Assembly: GCA_015206945.1 (NCBI GenBank)
Contig: JADEXV010000003.1
Location: forward strand, 36,516 to 100,515
Source: Nostocales cyanobacterium LEGE 12452
Lineage (GTDB): Bacteria > Cyanobacteriota > Cyanobacteriia > Cyanobacteriales > Nostocaceae
Direction of reading: 5' to 3'
DNA: 64,000 nucleotides
This document shows positions 35,461 through 44,588 of this stretch, one piece after another. The position numbers and the translations under genes were made by a program. Under the pieces are notes generated by a model, which saw only the letters and a program-made list of their open reading frames with translations, had not been told where the DNA came from and made no database searches. Numbering within the stretch: the stretch's first letter is position 1; each line of letters opens with the position of its first letter.

Positions 35461-36583
35461 GGGTGAGTTCCTCTTTTTTCCCTAAGATACCTTGAGGACG
35501 CCAAATCATCAGTACCATCAAAATTAATCCGATTACCATGATGCGAAATGCGCCCAAACGTGCTTCATCAAGGGAAACAATTCTGGGTAAGACTTCTCGC
35601 GTCAGCGCATCGTAAGCAAAGAAAATTACCGCACCTACGATTGTGCCAACATTATTCCCAGAACCGCCTAAAATCACCATAATCCAAGTGTCAAAGGTGA
35701 TCTGCGGTTGAAAATTATCGGGGTAAATGGCGCTGAGTTGCCAAGCGAAGAAAGCACCAGCGATACCCGCGATCGCACCTCCAAGCATGAGAGATTGTAA
35801 TTTATACCAAAAGACATTTTTTCCCAGCGCTTTGGGAATTTCTTCATCTTCGCGGATGGCTTTGAGAATTCTACCCCAAGGCGATCGCACCAAAATTTCT
35901 AAGCGCCAGTATACAAATGCTAAAACCAGCAGCAACACCAGCATTAAACCCGCTTTTGGGTTGTAGTTATACAGTCCGATTACCCCAGAAATATAAATCG
36001 CTGCTGCCAAAAGTGCTAACACAATTCCCACACCCAAGCGGGATATAAATTCTTGCTTGCTAGTTGTCCTTTTGCCTAAATCAGTAGTCCGAGATATTTG
36101 AGTGGTGCGAATCCATTGCCACAAAGTAAAGAAAGTTACCGCAGCCAGCAGCGTTAAAAGCCCAATCATTACTAATCTGACAAACAAACTTGGTTCTGTG
36201 GATAGGGGTATGGGATAACTTTGGACACCAAACGCACCAGAAATCCAGGTGTCACCCACAGGTAATTCCTGATTGTTTACCACCAAACGAATTAATTCGC
36301 CCGTACCAATGGTGACAATTCCTAGATAATCTTCTCGTAAGCGGAGAGTTACAAAACCAATTATCAAACCCAATAAGGCAGCGACAATTGCCCCAACCAG
36401 TCCTGATACAAGTAAGGGTACGCCCTTTAAGCTTAACAATACCGTTGTATATGCTCCCAGAGTCATGAAAGCAATATGACCAAAGTTAATTAATCCCGTA
36501 AAGCCCCACTGTAAATTCAGTCCTAGTGCGAATAAAGCAAAAAGTGCTGTAGAAATTGCTAAGAAAATGAGATAGTCAACCAT
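35450..36583 (-). CDS. livM: Branched-chain amino-acid ABC transporter permease (LivM-like)
   Basis: A 377-residue inner-membrane permease with about ten hydrophobic segments. Family marks are LFALGLNLQWGFTGLINFGHIAFMTLGAYT near the start, LREDYLGIVTIGTGELIRLVVNNQ, and the cytoplasmic coupling loop SPWGRILKAIREDEEIPKALG. A polar insert near residue 170-185 (TTDLGKRTTSKQEF) is longer than usual. It is cotranscribed with the LivG-like ATPase through an 11-base overlap. Upstream is a spacer with short repeats. Confidence 0.92.
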   Translation of the reverse strand: MVDYLIFLAISTALFALFALGLNLQWGFTGLINFGHIAFMTLGAYTTVLLSLKGVPLLVSGLVGAIVAALLGLIIGFVTLRLREDYLGIVTIGTGELIRLVVNNQELPVGDTWISGAFGVQSYPIPLSTEPSLFVRLVMIGLLTLLAAVTFFTLWQWIRTTQISRTTDLGKRTTSKQEFISRLGVGIVLALLAAAIYISGVIGLYNYNPKAGLMLVLLLVLAFVYWRLEILVRSPWGRILKAIREDEEIPKALGKNVFWYKLQSLMLGGAIAGIAGAFFAWQLSAIYPDNFQPQITFDTWIMVILGGSGNNVGTIVGAVIFFAYDALTREVLPRIVSLDEARLGAFRIMVIGLILMVLMIWRPQGILGKKEELTLGK

Positions 36584-36664
36584 ATTAAATTATTTGGTCA
36601 TTTGTCATTGGTTATTGGTCATTTGTCATTAATTAATTATCCTCCCCTGCCTCCCCTGCTCCTC

Positions 36665-36691
36665 GGTCACTGAGCGTAGCCGAAGTGCTGC
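36665..36691. repeat. Dispersed GGTCACTGAGCG element, short copy
   Basis: Begins GGTCACTGAGCGTAGCCG, the same opening as the longer copies at 48899 and 54972. Lies in the spacer upstream of the LivM-like gene. Confidence 0.6.
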
Positions 36692-36791
36692 CCCCTCGCC
36701 GGGCGAATAAATTTTAGCGTAGCTTGAGCGTAGCTAATTTTATGGGAATACTATTTATTGTTGGTGTTTGGTGGTAGGGAATAATTAACGT

Positions 36792-36989
36792 ATGAATTTA
36801 CTGCGGCTTAGAATGCATCACTTAATCGAGCAATTAGGCGATGACGATTTGCAAGACATTTGGAATGTTCTTGAAGCTTTACATTATGACTTTTATATGC
36901 TCAAAGCGATACAAAAAGTCAAGCGATCGCAGCAACCGTGGGATATCTTAACCCATGAAGAAGCGGTAAGACTGTTGATGTTTTTCTGA
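36792..36989 (+). CDS. Small helical protein, putative antitoxin
   Basis: A 65-residue, all-helical protein (RLRMHHLIEQLGDDDLQDIWNVLEALHYDFYML, then QPWDILTHEEAVRLLMFF). The N-terminal part resembles the DNA-binding or dimerising part of cyanobacterial antitoxins that end in a toxin-binding helix. I recognise no specific family. Its stop is 61 bases before a RelE/ParE-like gene on the same strand, so the natural reading is an antitoxin-toxin pair with the antitoxin first. The ATG follows a plausible A/G-rich ribosome-binding stretch (GTAGGGAAT). Confidence 0.6.
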   Translation: MNLLRLRMHHLIEQLGDDDLQDIWNVLEALHYDFYMLKAIQKVKRSQQPWDILTHEEAVRLLMFF

Positions 36990-37050
36990 TTCAGCAGCGC
37001 TTTTGAGCTAGTGCCAGTGGCCCCTCAAGTTTTGGTGAAGGTAACGCCCA

Positions 37051-37308
37051 GTGAGTCTGGAAATGCGCTATGCCAGGTCTTTTTTGCTAGACCTGAAGAA
37101 TTTAGAACCTGCCGCCTACGAGCGGGTACATGATTTTGTTTTTATTGAGTTAGCCCAAAAGTGGCAACTGACTGATTTAAAAGAACTGCGACAGCTTGAT
37201 AGTGAAGGCATTTTTCACCGCTTCACCCTAGACAATTATCTGATTGGTATAGAAATTAGGGGTGAAATTGTGAAATTTTTGCGTGTCATCCCTATGCCAG
37301 ATGTTTAA
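37051..37308 (+). CDS. RelE/ParE-like toxin, type II TA system
   Basis: An 85-residue protein with the small RelE/ParE pattern: helix FLLDLKNLEPAAYERVHDFVF, then LTDLKELRQLDSEGIFHRFTLDNYLIGIEIRGEIVKFLRVIP with the typical R-hydrophobic-hydrophobic strands. In this fold the protein cleaves mRNA at the ribosome or inhibits gyrase; which one cannot be told. The start is GTG 37051; the ATG at 37063 (MRYARSFLLDLKNL) is an alternative. It follows the putative antitoxin closely. The pgi gene begins 111 bases downstream and is probably independent. Confidence 0.72.
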   Translation: MSLEMRYARSFLLDLKNLEPAAYERVHDFVFIELAQKWQLTDLKELRQLDSEGIFHRFTLDNYLIGIEIRGEIVKFLRVIPMPDV

Positions 37309-37419
37309 AGTCAAGAGTTAAAGAAACACTGAAAACTGTAAACTGTATAAGGCTAGGCAGGGATCGCTATAACCTTACATTAAACTGGTTTTGAAAAACA
37401 CTTTATTTGAGATTTCCCT

Positions 37420-39006
37420 ATGGATGCTAGGGCACTTTGGCAACGATACCAAAACTGGTTATATTTCCACGAGGGATTGGGACTGTACTTAGACATAAGT
37501 CGGATGCGGTTCGATGATGGCTTCGTGGATTCGTTGCGGCCGAAGTTTGACAAGGCGTTTGCGGATATGGCTCAACTAGAGAAGGGTGCGATCGCGAATC
37601 CCGATGAGAACCGCATGGTTGGACACTACTGGCTGCGAAATCCTGATTTAGCACCAGCTCCAGAACTTACACAAGAAATAGTTCAAACTTTAGAACAAAT
37701 CGAAGCCTTTGCGGAAAAAGTCCAAACAGGTGCTATTCATCCTCCCAGAGCAAGCCGCTTCACGGATATTATCTCCATTGGCATTGGTGGTTCCGCTCTC
37801 GGTCCCCAATTCGTTGCGGAAGCTCTCGCTCCTGATTTCCCGCCCCTGAAACTTCACTTTATCGATAACAACGATCCCGCAGGTATCGATCGCGTTATCA
37901 ATCATCTCCGAAATAGCCTCGCCAGCACTTTGGTTTTGGTGATTTCCAAATCTGGGGGAACACCGGAACCTCGCAACGGCATGATTGAAGTTAAAAAAGC
38001 ATACGCCGGACACAATTTGGAATTTGCTCAATATGCGGTAGCAATTACCAGCGTTGACAGCAACCTCGATAAGCTGGCCAAAGAAGAAGGCTGGCTGGCC
38101 AGATTTCCGATGTATGACTGGGTAGGAGGACGCACCTCAGAAATGTCTGCTGTAGGGCTAGTACCAGCGGCATTACAGGGCATTGATGTTCGCGCTATGC
38201 TAGATGGCGCAAAAGAGATGGATGACGCTACCCGCGTCCCAGATGTGAAAAATAACCCAGCAGCCTTGCTTGCTTTGTCTTGGTACTTTGCAGGTAACGG
38301 AAAGGGCGAAAAAGATATGGTTGTTCTACCTTACAAGGACAGCTTATTTTTATTCAGTCGCTATTTGCAACAGCTGGTGATGGAATCCTTGGGTAAGGAA
38401 AAAGACTTAGACGGCAACGTTGTCCATCAAGGCATCGCCGTTTACGGCAACAAAGGCTCAACAGATCAACACGCTTATGTCCAGCAGTTACGTGAGGGTG
38501 TAGCGAATTTCTTTGCTACCTTCATTGAAGTGTTGGAAGATCGTCAAGGCCCATCCACTGAAATAGATCCTGGAGTTACATCAGGCGATTATCTTTCCGG
38601 TTTTCTCCAAGGAACCCGACAAGCGCTTTATGAAAATCACCGCGATTCAATTACAGTCACGATTCCCCAAGTTAATCCCCGAATTGTAGGGGCATTAATT
38701 GCTTTGTACGAACGTGCTGTTGGTTTATATGCTAGTTTGGTCAACGTCAACGCCTACCATCAACCAGGTGTAGAAGCTGGCAAAAAAGCTGCCGCCTCGA
38801 TTCTCGATTTACAAACACGAGTAGTAGCAGTGCTACAAAAAGAAAAAACTCCCCTTACTCTTGACGAACTCGCCGAGAAGGCAGGCGCATCAGACCAAGT
38901 TGAGGCAATTTACAAGATTTTGCGTCATATTCATGCCAATCAGCGAGGTGTAGTTTTACAAGGCGATCTTCAGAAACCCGGTAGTTTGACTGTTTCTGCT
39001 AGCTGA
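37420..39006 (+). CDS. pgi: Glucose-6-phosphate isomerase
   Basis: Interconverts glucose-6-phosphate and fructose-6-phosphate in glycolysis, gluconeogenesis and the oxidative pentose phosphate route. The 528-residue protein has the sugar-phosphate-binding SIS folds with [34 protein letters not shown] and [14 protein letters not shown], and the catalytic segments [15 protein letters not shown] and [14 protein letters not shown]. Length fits the cyanobacterial form. It is followed by a clear terminator and a second long hairpin. Confidence 0.96.
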   Translation: MDARALWQRYQNWLYFHEGLGLYLDISRMRFDDGFVDSLRPKFDKAFADMAQLEKGAIANPDENRMVGHYWLRNPDLAPAPELTQEIVQTLEQIEAFAEKVQTGAIHPPRASRFTDIISIGIGGSALGPQFVAEALAPDFPPLKLHFIDNNDPAGIDRVINHLRNSLASTLVLVISKSGGTPEPRNGMIEVKKAYAGHNLEFAQYAVAITSVDSNLDKLAKEEGWLARFPMYDWVGGRTSEMSAVGLVPAALQGIDVRAMLDGAKEMDDATRVPDVKNNPAALLALSWYFAGNGKGEKDMVVLPYKDSLFLFSRYLQQLVMESLGKEKDLDGNVVHQGIAVYGNKGSTDQHAYVQQLREGVANFFATFIEVLEDRQGPSTEIDPGVTSGDYLSGFLQGTRQALYENHRDSITVTIPQVNPRIVGALIALYERAVGLYASLVNVNAYHQPGVEAGKKAAASILDLQTRVVAVLQKEKTPLTLDELAEKAGASDQVEAIYKILRHIHANQRGVVLQGDLQKPGSLTVSAS

Positions 39007-39038
39007 TAGCTTTAGTCTAAATCTCACATTTTGTCCAT

Positions 39039-39066
39039 AATTGTTGTTGAGACAACAATTTTTTAT
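39039..39066 (+). terminator. Rho-independent terminator of pgi
   Basis: AATTGTTGT (39039-39047) pairs with ACAACAATT (39052-39060) around a 4-base loop and runs into TTTTATT. Confidence 0.82.
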
Positions 39067-39067
39067 T

Positions 39068-39115
39068 GTGAAGCATCCTAAATAGAAGATATATCTTCTG
39101 TCTAGGATGCTTCAC
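39068..39115. repeat. Long perfect hairpin after pgi terminator
   Basis: A 13-bp perfect stem (GTGAAGCATCCTA at 39068-39080 with TAGGATGCTTCAC at 39103-39115) encloses the 16-base near-palindrome AGAAGATATATCTTCT at 39084-39099. It immediately follows the pgi terminator and is not needed for it. Confidence 0.7.
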
Positions 39116-39203
39116 TGTATAATTCGTAATTAAGTTTTATCACTCAATACCGTTTCGTCTAAGTATTGCTTTCTTCTCTTCTTTTGCCTAATTACGAATT
39201 ATT

Positions 39204-39863
39204 TTAATTATGAATTGCCATCAGGCGTTGATTAAAGTAACTCTTGGGTAAAAAACAGCGATCGGGTAAAAAAGGATTGTTGAGATTTTGACATAAGAAA
39301 GTACTGGGTTTATCCCGATGACAAAATGGTGGCACGATTCCCCAATGTTCTGCTAGCCAAATCCAGTATCCTGTTTCAATTCTGCCGTAGCTTGATACCG
39401 TGAGAATCTCTCCAACGCTGTTGTTAATAGATACTAAATCTGACGAAGATTTGATGTCAATTAACAGCCAAGCTAACTCATCTATAGAAAAGTAATAGCC
39501 ATTTTCGGCAGCGATATCGATGAACTGCTGTGGCTCTTTAGCTATTAGTAATTCTTCTTTGAGAGATGGCGTTTTTTGGGCAAAATCAAAAAGATCCCAA
39601 ATCTGTCTTCTCGTAACTAGAAACCAGGCGAGTTCTTCTGCGGTCAAATTATAACCGTTTTCTCTTGCTAACTTGAGAAACGGCTCAAGGCTATCGGTTT
39701 CTGCTAGTTGACTTTTCAACTGGAAAGTTTGCTCTACTAATGACAAGAAATCAACAATCTTTTGCCATGTAACTTTGTCAAAGTTTTTGTTAACTTTTAT
39801 TTGTTCTTTCCAATAGATGTATTTATCTTCTTTAAGAAAGAAATTCCAAATTTGATAATACAT
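39204..39863 (-). CDS. Protein with two Nif11-like domains
   Basis: A 219-residue protein. Two repeats match the Nif11-type leader domain pattern: EPFLKLARENGYNLTAEELAWFL (about residues 63-85) and QQFIDIAAENGYYFSIDELAWLL (about 111-133), each preceded by a helix. In Nif11-type peptide precursors this domain ends in a short core; here instead a ~80-residue C-terminal region follows with GYWIWLAEHWGIVPPFC and a CQ...RCF pair. I see no Gly-Gly or Ala-Gly leader cleavage site and no modification enzyme nearby. It may be a stand-alone member; the domain was first noted near nitrogen-fixation genes. Function is unknown. Confidence 0.7.
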   Translation of the reverse strand: MYYQIWNFFLKEDKYIYWKEQIKVNKNFDKVTWQKIVDFLSLVEQTFQLKSQLAETDSLEPFLKLARENGYNLTAEELAWFLVTRRQIWDLFDFAQKTPSLKEELLIAKEPQQFIDIAAENGYYFSIDELAWLLIDIKSSSDLVSINNSVGEILTVSSYGRIETGYWIWLAEHWGIVPPFCHRDKPSTFLCQNLNNPFLPDRCFLPKSYFNQRLMAIHN

Positions 39864-40482
39864 GGGTCATCTTGCCTAAGTTTTAAACTTGGTAGAGGTT
39901 TGTGATTAATAAACACCAGTGTAGTAAGTATAATGTGTTTCTTCGACAGTACTAAATGCTTATCTTATGTAAATCAAACTACACAGTGGCTAAGTATGAA
40001 TTTTCTGTAAAGTTTGTCACTATAAATAACATTTACTGAGGGAAAGATGAAAGATTGTGATGCCTTGCGGTGGGCTACACCTAAGATTTTTATTGCTTCT
40101 CATAAAATAAAATTAAGTCAATAAATAGTATTAATTATTCATGAAGTAATTAATTGTAAAGCAATCTGCACTTTTGTTATTTTGAAACAAACCACATATT
40201 CCTACGGAGAAGAAAGCTAAGTATAGTGTATTGTCGAGAGGCACAGAGCTAAACTAAAAGTATATTTTATTGCTAACTTACTAGTATAGTTACGTAGAAA
40301 TGAAGGTGATCGCCTTTATCTTCCTGTAAACTAAAGCAGCACTAAAAAATGGGGTTAGTGAATTATCGAGCTGGTGTATTAACTTTGAGATAAATGCGCG
40401 CGATCGCACTTCAGTTATTTTTAAACAAACCACTGAGACGCAGAGAACCCAGAGAGAAGAAAAGAGATATATTGTATTATCT
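39864..40482. other. Intergenic spacer, A/T-rich
   Basis: A 619-base region between two minus-strand units. No ORF, RNA gene or striking repeat; it is the 3' side of the three-gene operon and the promoter side of the Nif11-like gene. Confidence 0.4.
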
Positions 40483-41949
40483 TTAATTAATAGGTAAGTT
40501 GCGGAGAAAGTAAAAGCGATCGCTATTCCAATTACTACCTTTAATACGCCCCAAATAGCCTGTTAATGGTGATGAAAGTTCTATCAGTAAATCGTGAACT
40601 ACTTCATCATTTAGCTTGGGGTTATGAGTAACATTGTAATGAACACGAATTTCTGTAACTGTAAAACTCTGGTGTGTAGCCTTTGAAGTTTCGTTGTCTT
40701 GTTCAGAAAGTTCTTTAGCTACTGTGATGAGCTGCGATCGCAATTTAATCTCTTTCTCAGCTTTATCAATATATTCATCAATTTTATAGTCAATTTGCCC
40801 AGGTTCTAGATATTGCTGTAATTCGACTAAGTTAATAGCACCTGGATATTTTGCCTTTAATTCAACTAGCTTTTGTAGAGTCATTACATTTATAATACTG
40901 ATTTTAGATATCTGAGCAGATTCTTTCAGATTTTTAGTTGGTTGGCCTGGGCCAATAATCAACCGCATAGCTTGAAGATAATTTTCTTTAAGATGCCTTT
41001 TACCAATCCTATCTAATTCTTCTACTGCACGATCAGGAATGCTTTTACCTGCTTTGCATTCGCAAACAAGAGGGTAAGGCTGTGAGCAAAATAAGTCTAA
41101 GCCACCTGCACCGCCTTTGTAGTTTTCTTCAACTTTGAATCCTAAAAAATCAAGGCTACGGCGTGCGATGATTTCAAAGTCTGTACCAGCTTGATAGTTG
41201 CTTTTACCCTCGTCTTTTTCTATGCTGCGATCGCCCAATGCTGCAATATTATTTATCCAAGCTAAATCTGGATCGGGTTGCTTAATGAGCTTGTCACTAC
41301 TCCAATCCAAAAATACTTTGATATCGTCGTCTAATTGTTTCGCTACTGGTTGGCTAATGGTTAGGGATGCGATCGCACTCTGCAATTCTTCCAATTCAGG
41401 ATGCAGTGGGGGTTCTAGCTTTTCTAATTGGCGTTTGCGTTGGGCGAAGGTGCGATCGTTTAATACTGGTAAATCAACAGATACCTTCAACGGATCAGGT
41501 AAACCTATAAACTGGCTTTGTGGATTCACAGCTATTTCAATTGGCTCAGACAATAAATAGACACGCAAATAAGCAAGAAAGATATGCTTCCTTTGCAGCA
41601 AAATCTCTTGTAATTCTTTTGTTGTCCAAATATTTAATTGTGACAAAGCTTTTAACGATTCTGAGTTATTTACGATTTGGCACAGTTCACACTTACCCCA
41701 AGATTGAATCCAGACTGTTTCCGAACTTATTGGAGGAATAACTTTCTGGGTAATCGCCAATAAATTTGACTTGTAGTATTCTTCATTGGGTAAGACGTTG
41801 ATTGAAGTTGGAGACGGATAAAGAGCAAAGGAACGCCCCGGCTGAATAAATGTTCGGGGTAGAGCTATAATTATTCGACCCTGTAGCAAACCTTCAACGT
41901 CGGTAGAAGATAGACATAAGGCAGTATTGAGCAAAAGTAGATTACTCAT
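40483..41949 (-). CDS. DUF1802 protein with PD-(D/E)XK nuclease-like domain
   Basis: A 488-residue protein. Residues ~1-190 match the cyanobacterial DUF1802 family (PRTFIQPGRSFALYPSPTSINVLP, IWTTKELQEILLQRKHIFLAYLRVYLL). Residues ~255-345 form a restriction-endonuclease-like core: AGTDFEIIARRSLDFLGFKVEE, then GGAGGLDLFCSQPYPLVCECKAG, giving the D...(E)xK metal-site pattern D-x11-13-ECK near residues 283-298. The C-terminal ~130 residues are helical and end in a beta-rich piece (SSPLTGYLGRIKGSNW). Its start overlaps the stop of the upstream ATPase gene by 4 bases (ATGA). This is the nuclease-like arm of a three-gene operon. Confidence 0.85.
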   Translation of the reverse strand: MSNLLLLNTALCLSSTDVEGLLQGRIIIALPRTFIQPGRSFALYPSPTSINVLPNEEYYKSNLLAITQKVIPPISSETVWIQSWGKCELCQIVNNSESLKALSQLNIWTTKELQEILLQRKHIFLAYLRVYLLSEPIEIAVNPQSQFIGLPDPLKVSVDLPVLNDRTFAQRKRQLEKLEPPLHPELEELQSAIASLTISQPVAKQLDDDIKVFLDWSSDKLIKQPDPDLAWINNIAALGDRSIEKDEGKSNYQAGTDFEIIARRSLDFLGFKVEENYKGGAGGLDLFCSQPYPLVCECKAGKSIPDRAVEELDRIGKRHLKENYLQAMRLIIGPGQPTKNLKESAQISKISIINVMTLQKLVELKAKYPGAINLVELQQYLEPGQIDYKIDEYIDKAEKEIKLRSQLITVAKELSEQDNETSKATHQSFTVTEIRVHYNVTHNPKLNDEVVHDLLIELSSPLTGYLGRIKGSNWNSDRFYFLRNLPIN

Positions 41950-43853
41950 AAACCAAGTTTAATAATTAAATTATCAAGCATAGTATCTAGCTCTTTAGTT
42001 CCATTTTGATTTGGTATAGAGTGAGTTTCAGCAAGACATTCTTCATTTATTAAACCACTGGGAATTTGACCAGATGGATCGCTTAAAATTTCACGTATTA
42101 AGTAGTTATCAACTGCAATTTTGTTTTTAACTATAAACTGATAAATTTCCTCTTCACTAATTTCATAATCTTTGCAAGCTTGTTTAACAAATAAAATAGC
42201 TAAAAGAGGCTTAATATCCTCAACACTAAGCTTTACAAATTCTCCTCCTAAATTTTTAGAAAGTAGTTCATCTAAATGTTCTTTTCCTTTAGTATTAGGT
42301 TTCACGTCTTTGGCACGAACTAAGCAGCCACGAGTCATATCAAATGTTTTATAATCTATTAATCTTTTCAATGCGGCACTTACAAATCTATTGCTAGATT
42401 CTTGTACAACTGCTACGACTATTTTGACAACTCTTCCATCTTCCTTACCAATAATTCTAAAATTGAGGTAGCCTTTATCTACATTTTTGACTATAACTTC
42501 TTCAACTTCATCAATTTTTACTCTCTCTACAGTTTCGCCTTTCAGAGTTGATAAACAAAAACTTATAGATTTAGCTATGGTAGTACTGTCTTCAAAGTAA
42601 TTGTCTATTGTGTTATCAAGTGCTGCAAGTTCTTTCTTAAAAGCTTTTTCAATTTTATGTAGTTGATCTACTGGTGTCGGTGGGCCACCAGGCAAATTCC
42701 AATTATTTGTACACCACTGTAAAACCTTTCTAACTATTGGTTTTTCTTTACCAAGCTCTCGTAAATTATTTTCATCGAAAGGATAGACAGGATGAGGTGG
42801 CGTTAAATTATTTGTATCATAAAAGTCTTTCAGCCAGTGAGAGACAAGAGTTACGACATCATCACTATTAAGATGCCTTAAATCAAATTTCTTTTCACCA
42901 ATTCTATCAATCACTGAATCTGCTTGTGGTACAACTTTAACTTGTTGCGTCCAAGTTTCATCGAACATAGCCAGAATTAAAACTCCACGTTTAATTTTGC
43001 TATATATATCTTTTGCAAACAGAGCAATAACCTGTGATCTTGTAAAACCCTGTTCATTACAATTGAGGCTTTCTAACTCATCAAAGCAGATAACTATTGT
43101 CCTGTAATCACCAATTAAGTCTAGAATTTGACATACTGTTTGGAATGCTTCAGCTTCTTTATCGTCTTGGCTAGTATTTGGTAATCCCATAGAGTCAGCT
43201 TGTGACTGTGCTAAGTCTCTGCCAGCAAGCCAATTAATTGCAAATGAAACTTTATCTAAAGAAAGTGTCCATAGGATAGCCTGAATCAAATAAGGATTTT
43301 CAATGTTTGACTTAAGTTTCAGTACTTTAGCAGTCAAGGCATCAACGATTTTGGGATGTTGAGCTAAAACCCCAGGAAATCGCTTCATTAACTCTTGAGG
43401 AGTGTAGCTTGACTTATATACCTCATTGACTAAAGTAGTTGCCATCTCTTGCCATTGCATCACATTTTGATTACCAGTCTGTTTTAGACTAGATGACAAT
43501 GTGTTTAGAAATTTAGAATGTATTTTGTTTAAATCACCATAATCAACTTCGCTCATATAGACGAAAAAACTATCACCTTCATCCTGAATATGGTGACGAA
43601 TACGACTCATTAAGTGACTTTTACCCAGTCCTTTCTCAGCTTTAATAGTTATACCAATAACTGAACGTTTTCCTGTGCTAATTTGCTCTATTGCCTGATA
43701 AACAGCATCTGATGCATGAGCATTTATGGAAGGGACATCAGGAAAAGTTTGGTTCCAGATATCATAATTTCTGACTACTAATGATCTATCAAATGGGTTA
43801 TGGCTTGTAATAGCTTTGTTGATGTCTGAATATGAAGAGAAGGAATTAATCAT
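41946..43853 (-). CDS. P-loop ATPase of a putative defence-like operon
   Basis: A 635-residue protein. The nucleotide-binding site is IKAEKGLGKSHLMSR (residues ~71-83; an alanine stands where the first Walker A glycine is usual) and Walker B is TIVICFDELESL near residue 260. A sensor-like strand RGVLILAMFDETW follows. The N-terminal half resembles STAND/Cdc6-like AAA ATPases that clear DNA or sense intruders; the C-terminal third (RVVKIVVAVVQESSNRFVSAALKRL) has no domain I recognise. It is preceded by a winged-helix gene and translationally coupled to the DUF1802/nuclease gene. The region looks A/T-richer than the neighbours, which suggests transfer (visual impression only). Confidence 0.8.
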   Translation of the reverse strand: MINSFSSYSDINKAITSHNPFDRSLVVRNYDIWNQTFPDVPSINAHASDAVYQAIEQISTGKRSVIGITIKAEKGLGKSHLMSRIRHHIQDEGDSFFVYMSEVDYGDLNKIHSKFLNTLSSSLKQTGNQNVMQWQEMATTLVNEVYKSSYTPQELMKRFPGVLAQHPKIVDALTAKVLKLKSNIENPYLIQAILWTLSLDKVSFAINWLAGRDLAQSQADSMGLPNTSQDDKEAEAFQTVCQILDLIGDYRTIVICFDELESLNCNEQGFTRSQVIALFAKDIYSKIKRGVLILAMFDETWTQQVKVVPQADSVIDRIGEKKFDLRHLNSDDVVTLVSHWLKDFYDTNNLTPPHPVYPFDENNLRELGKEKPIVRKVLQWCTNNWNLPGGPPTPVDQLHKIEKAFKKELAALDNTIDNYFEDSTTIAKSISFCLSTLKGETVERVKIDEVEEVIVKNVDKGYLNFRIIGKEDGRVVKIVVAVVQESSNRFVSAALKRLIDYKTFDMTRGCLVRAKDVKPNTKGKEHLDELLSKNLGGEFVKLSVEDIKPLLAILFVKQACKDYEISEEEIYQFIVKNKIAVDNYLIREILSDPSGQIPSGLINEECLAETHSIPNQNGTKELDTMLDNLIIKLGL

Positions 43854-43916
43854 GATTGTGCATCTGCTGAAAATAACTACTAAGAAATAAAAGGGGAAAA
43901 AATCAAGTAACTTAGT

Positions 43917-44588
43917 TTAAAAATTGAGGCGTTTAGCATAACAGCGTAATCCACTGACTTTAGTAGTAATGGAATCTTCAATCTTGTCAGGGGCGCTATC
44001 TTCTATGCTTCCACCCTGAAGTTGCAAAATGTCCTTCTCCTGAATTTCTAGCAGCCATGTGTTGAAATCTTCACGACTAACCCGATCGCCTATTTCTCTC
44101 CTGATACGATAAATTGGGACAAGATCATCTAGGTTGTAGTTTTGGTTAAGTTTGTCGTAGACTTCCAATGCAACAGATTTAAACTCGTCGTAAGATGCGA
44201 TTCCTTCAGAAAGCTTCACTAACGCACCCTTAACACCATTAACTGGTACATCTGCACCAACCATTGCAATATCAATCTGACTAATCCACTTCACCAACGC
44301 ATTCGCCACCCAAGTGCTAACAGTTGTCTCTTCAAACTTAAAATCGCCACTTCTCAAACCATCACCCAGTACCTCTAAACCCTTGGGAGATGTTAGAGAA
44401 TATCCCTTTTTGGAAATTGCGATCGCACCCTGCTTCTGTAATTCCTCGAATATGCCCTGATAATCTGCTACCTTTTGGCTTTTGGATACAATTCGCTTAG
44501 TGAGTTGACCCTTCTTAACTTCCTGCTGCACTCCTCCCAAATCCCACAAAGCCAAAAGAAGACGAGTACTAGTATTTTTTGATGTCAT
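43917..44588 (-). CDS. Winged-helix-like protein heading the ATPase-nuclease operon
   Basis: A 223-residue soluble protein. Residues ~5-75 look like a winged helix-turn-helix: STRLLLALWDLGG, then KSQKVADYQGIFEELQKQGAIAISKKGYSLTSPKGLEVL. The middle is helical (EETTVSTWVANALVKWISQIDIAM, ALVKLSEGIASYDEFKSVALEVYDKLNQNYN) and the end contains PIYRIRREIGDRVSREDFNTWLLEIQ. I recognise no named family. It starts the operon, 63 bases before the ATPase gene. It could bind DNA to regulate the operon or to recruit the ATPase. Confidence 0.72.
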   Translation of the reverse strand: MTSKNTSTRLLLALWDLGGVQQEVKKGQLTKRIVSKSQKVADYQGIFEELQKQGAIAISKKGYSLTSPKGLEVLGDGLRSGDFKFEETTVSTWVANALVKWISQIDIAMVGADVPVNGVKGALVKLSEGIASYDEFKSVALEVYDKLNQNYNLDDLVPIYRIRREIGDRVSREDFNTWLLEIQEKDILQLQGGSIEDSAPDKIEDSITTKVSGLRCYAKRLNF

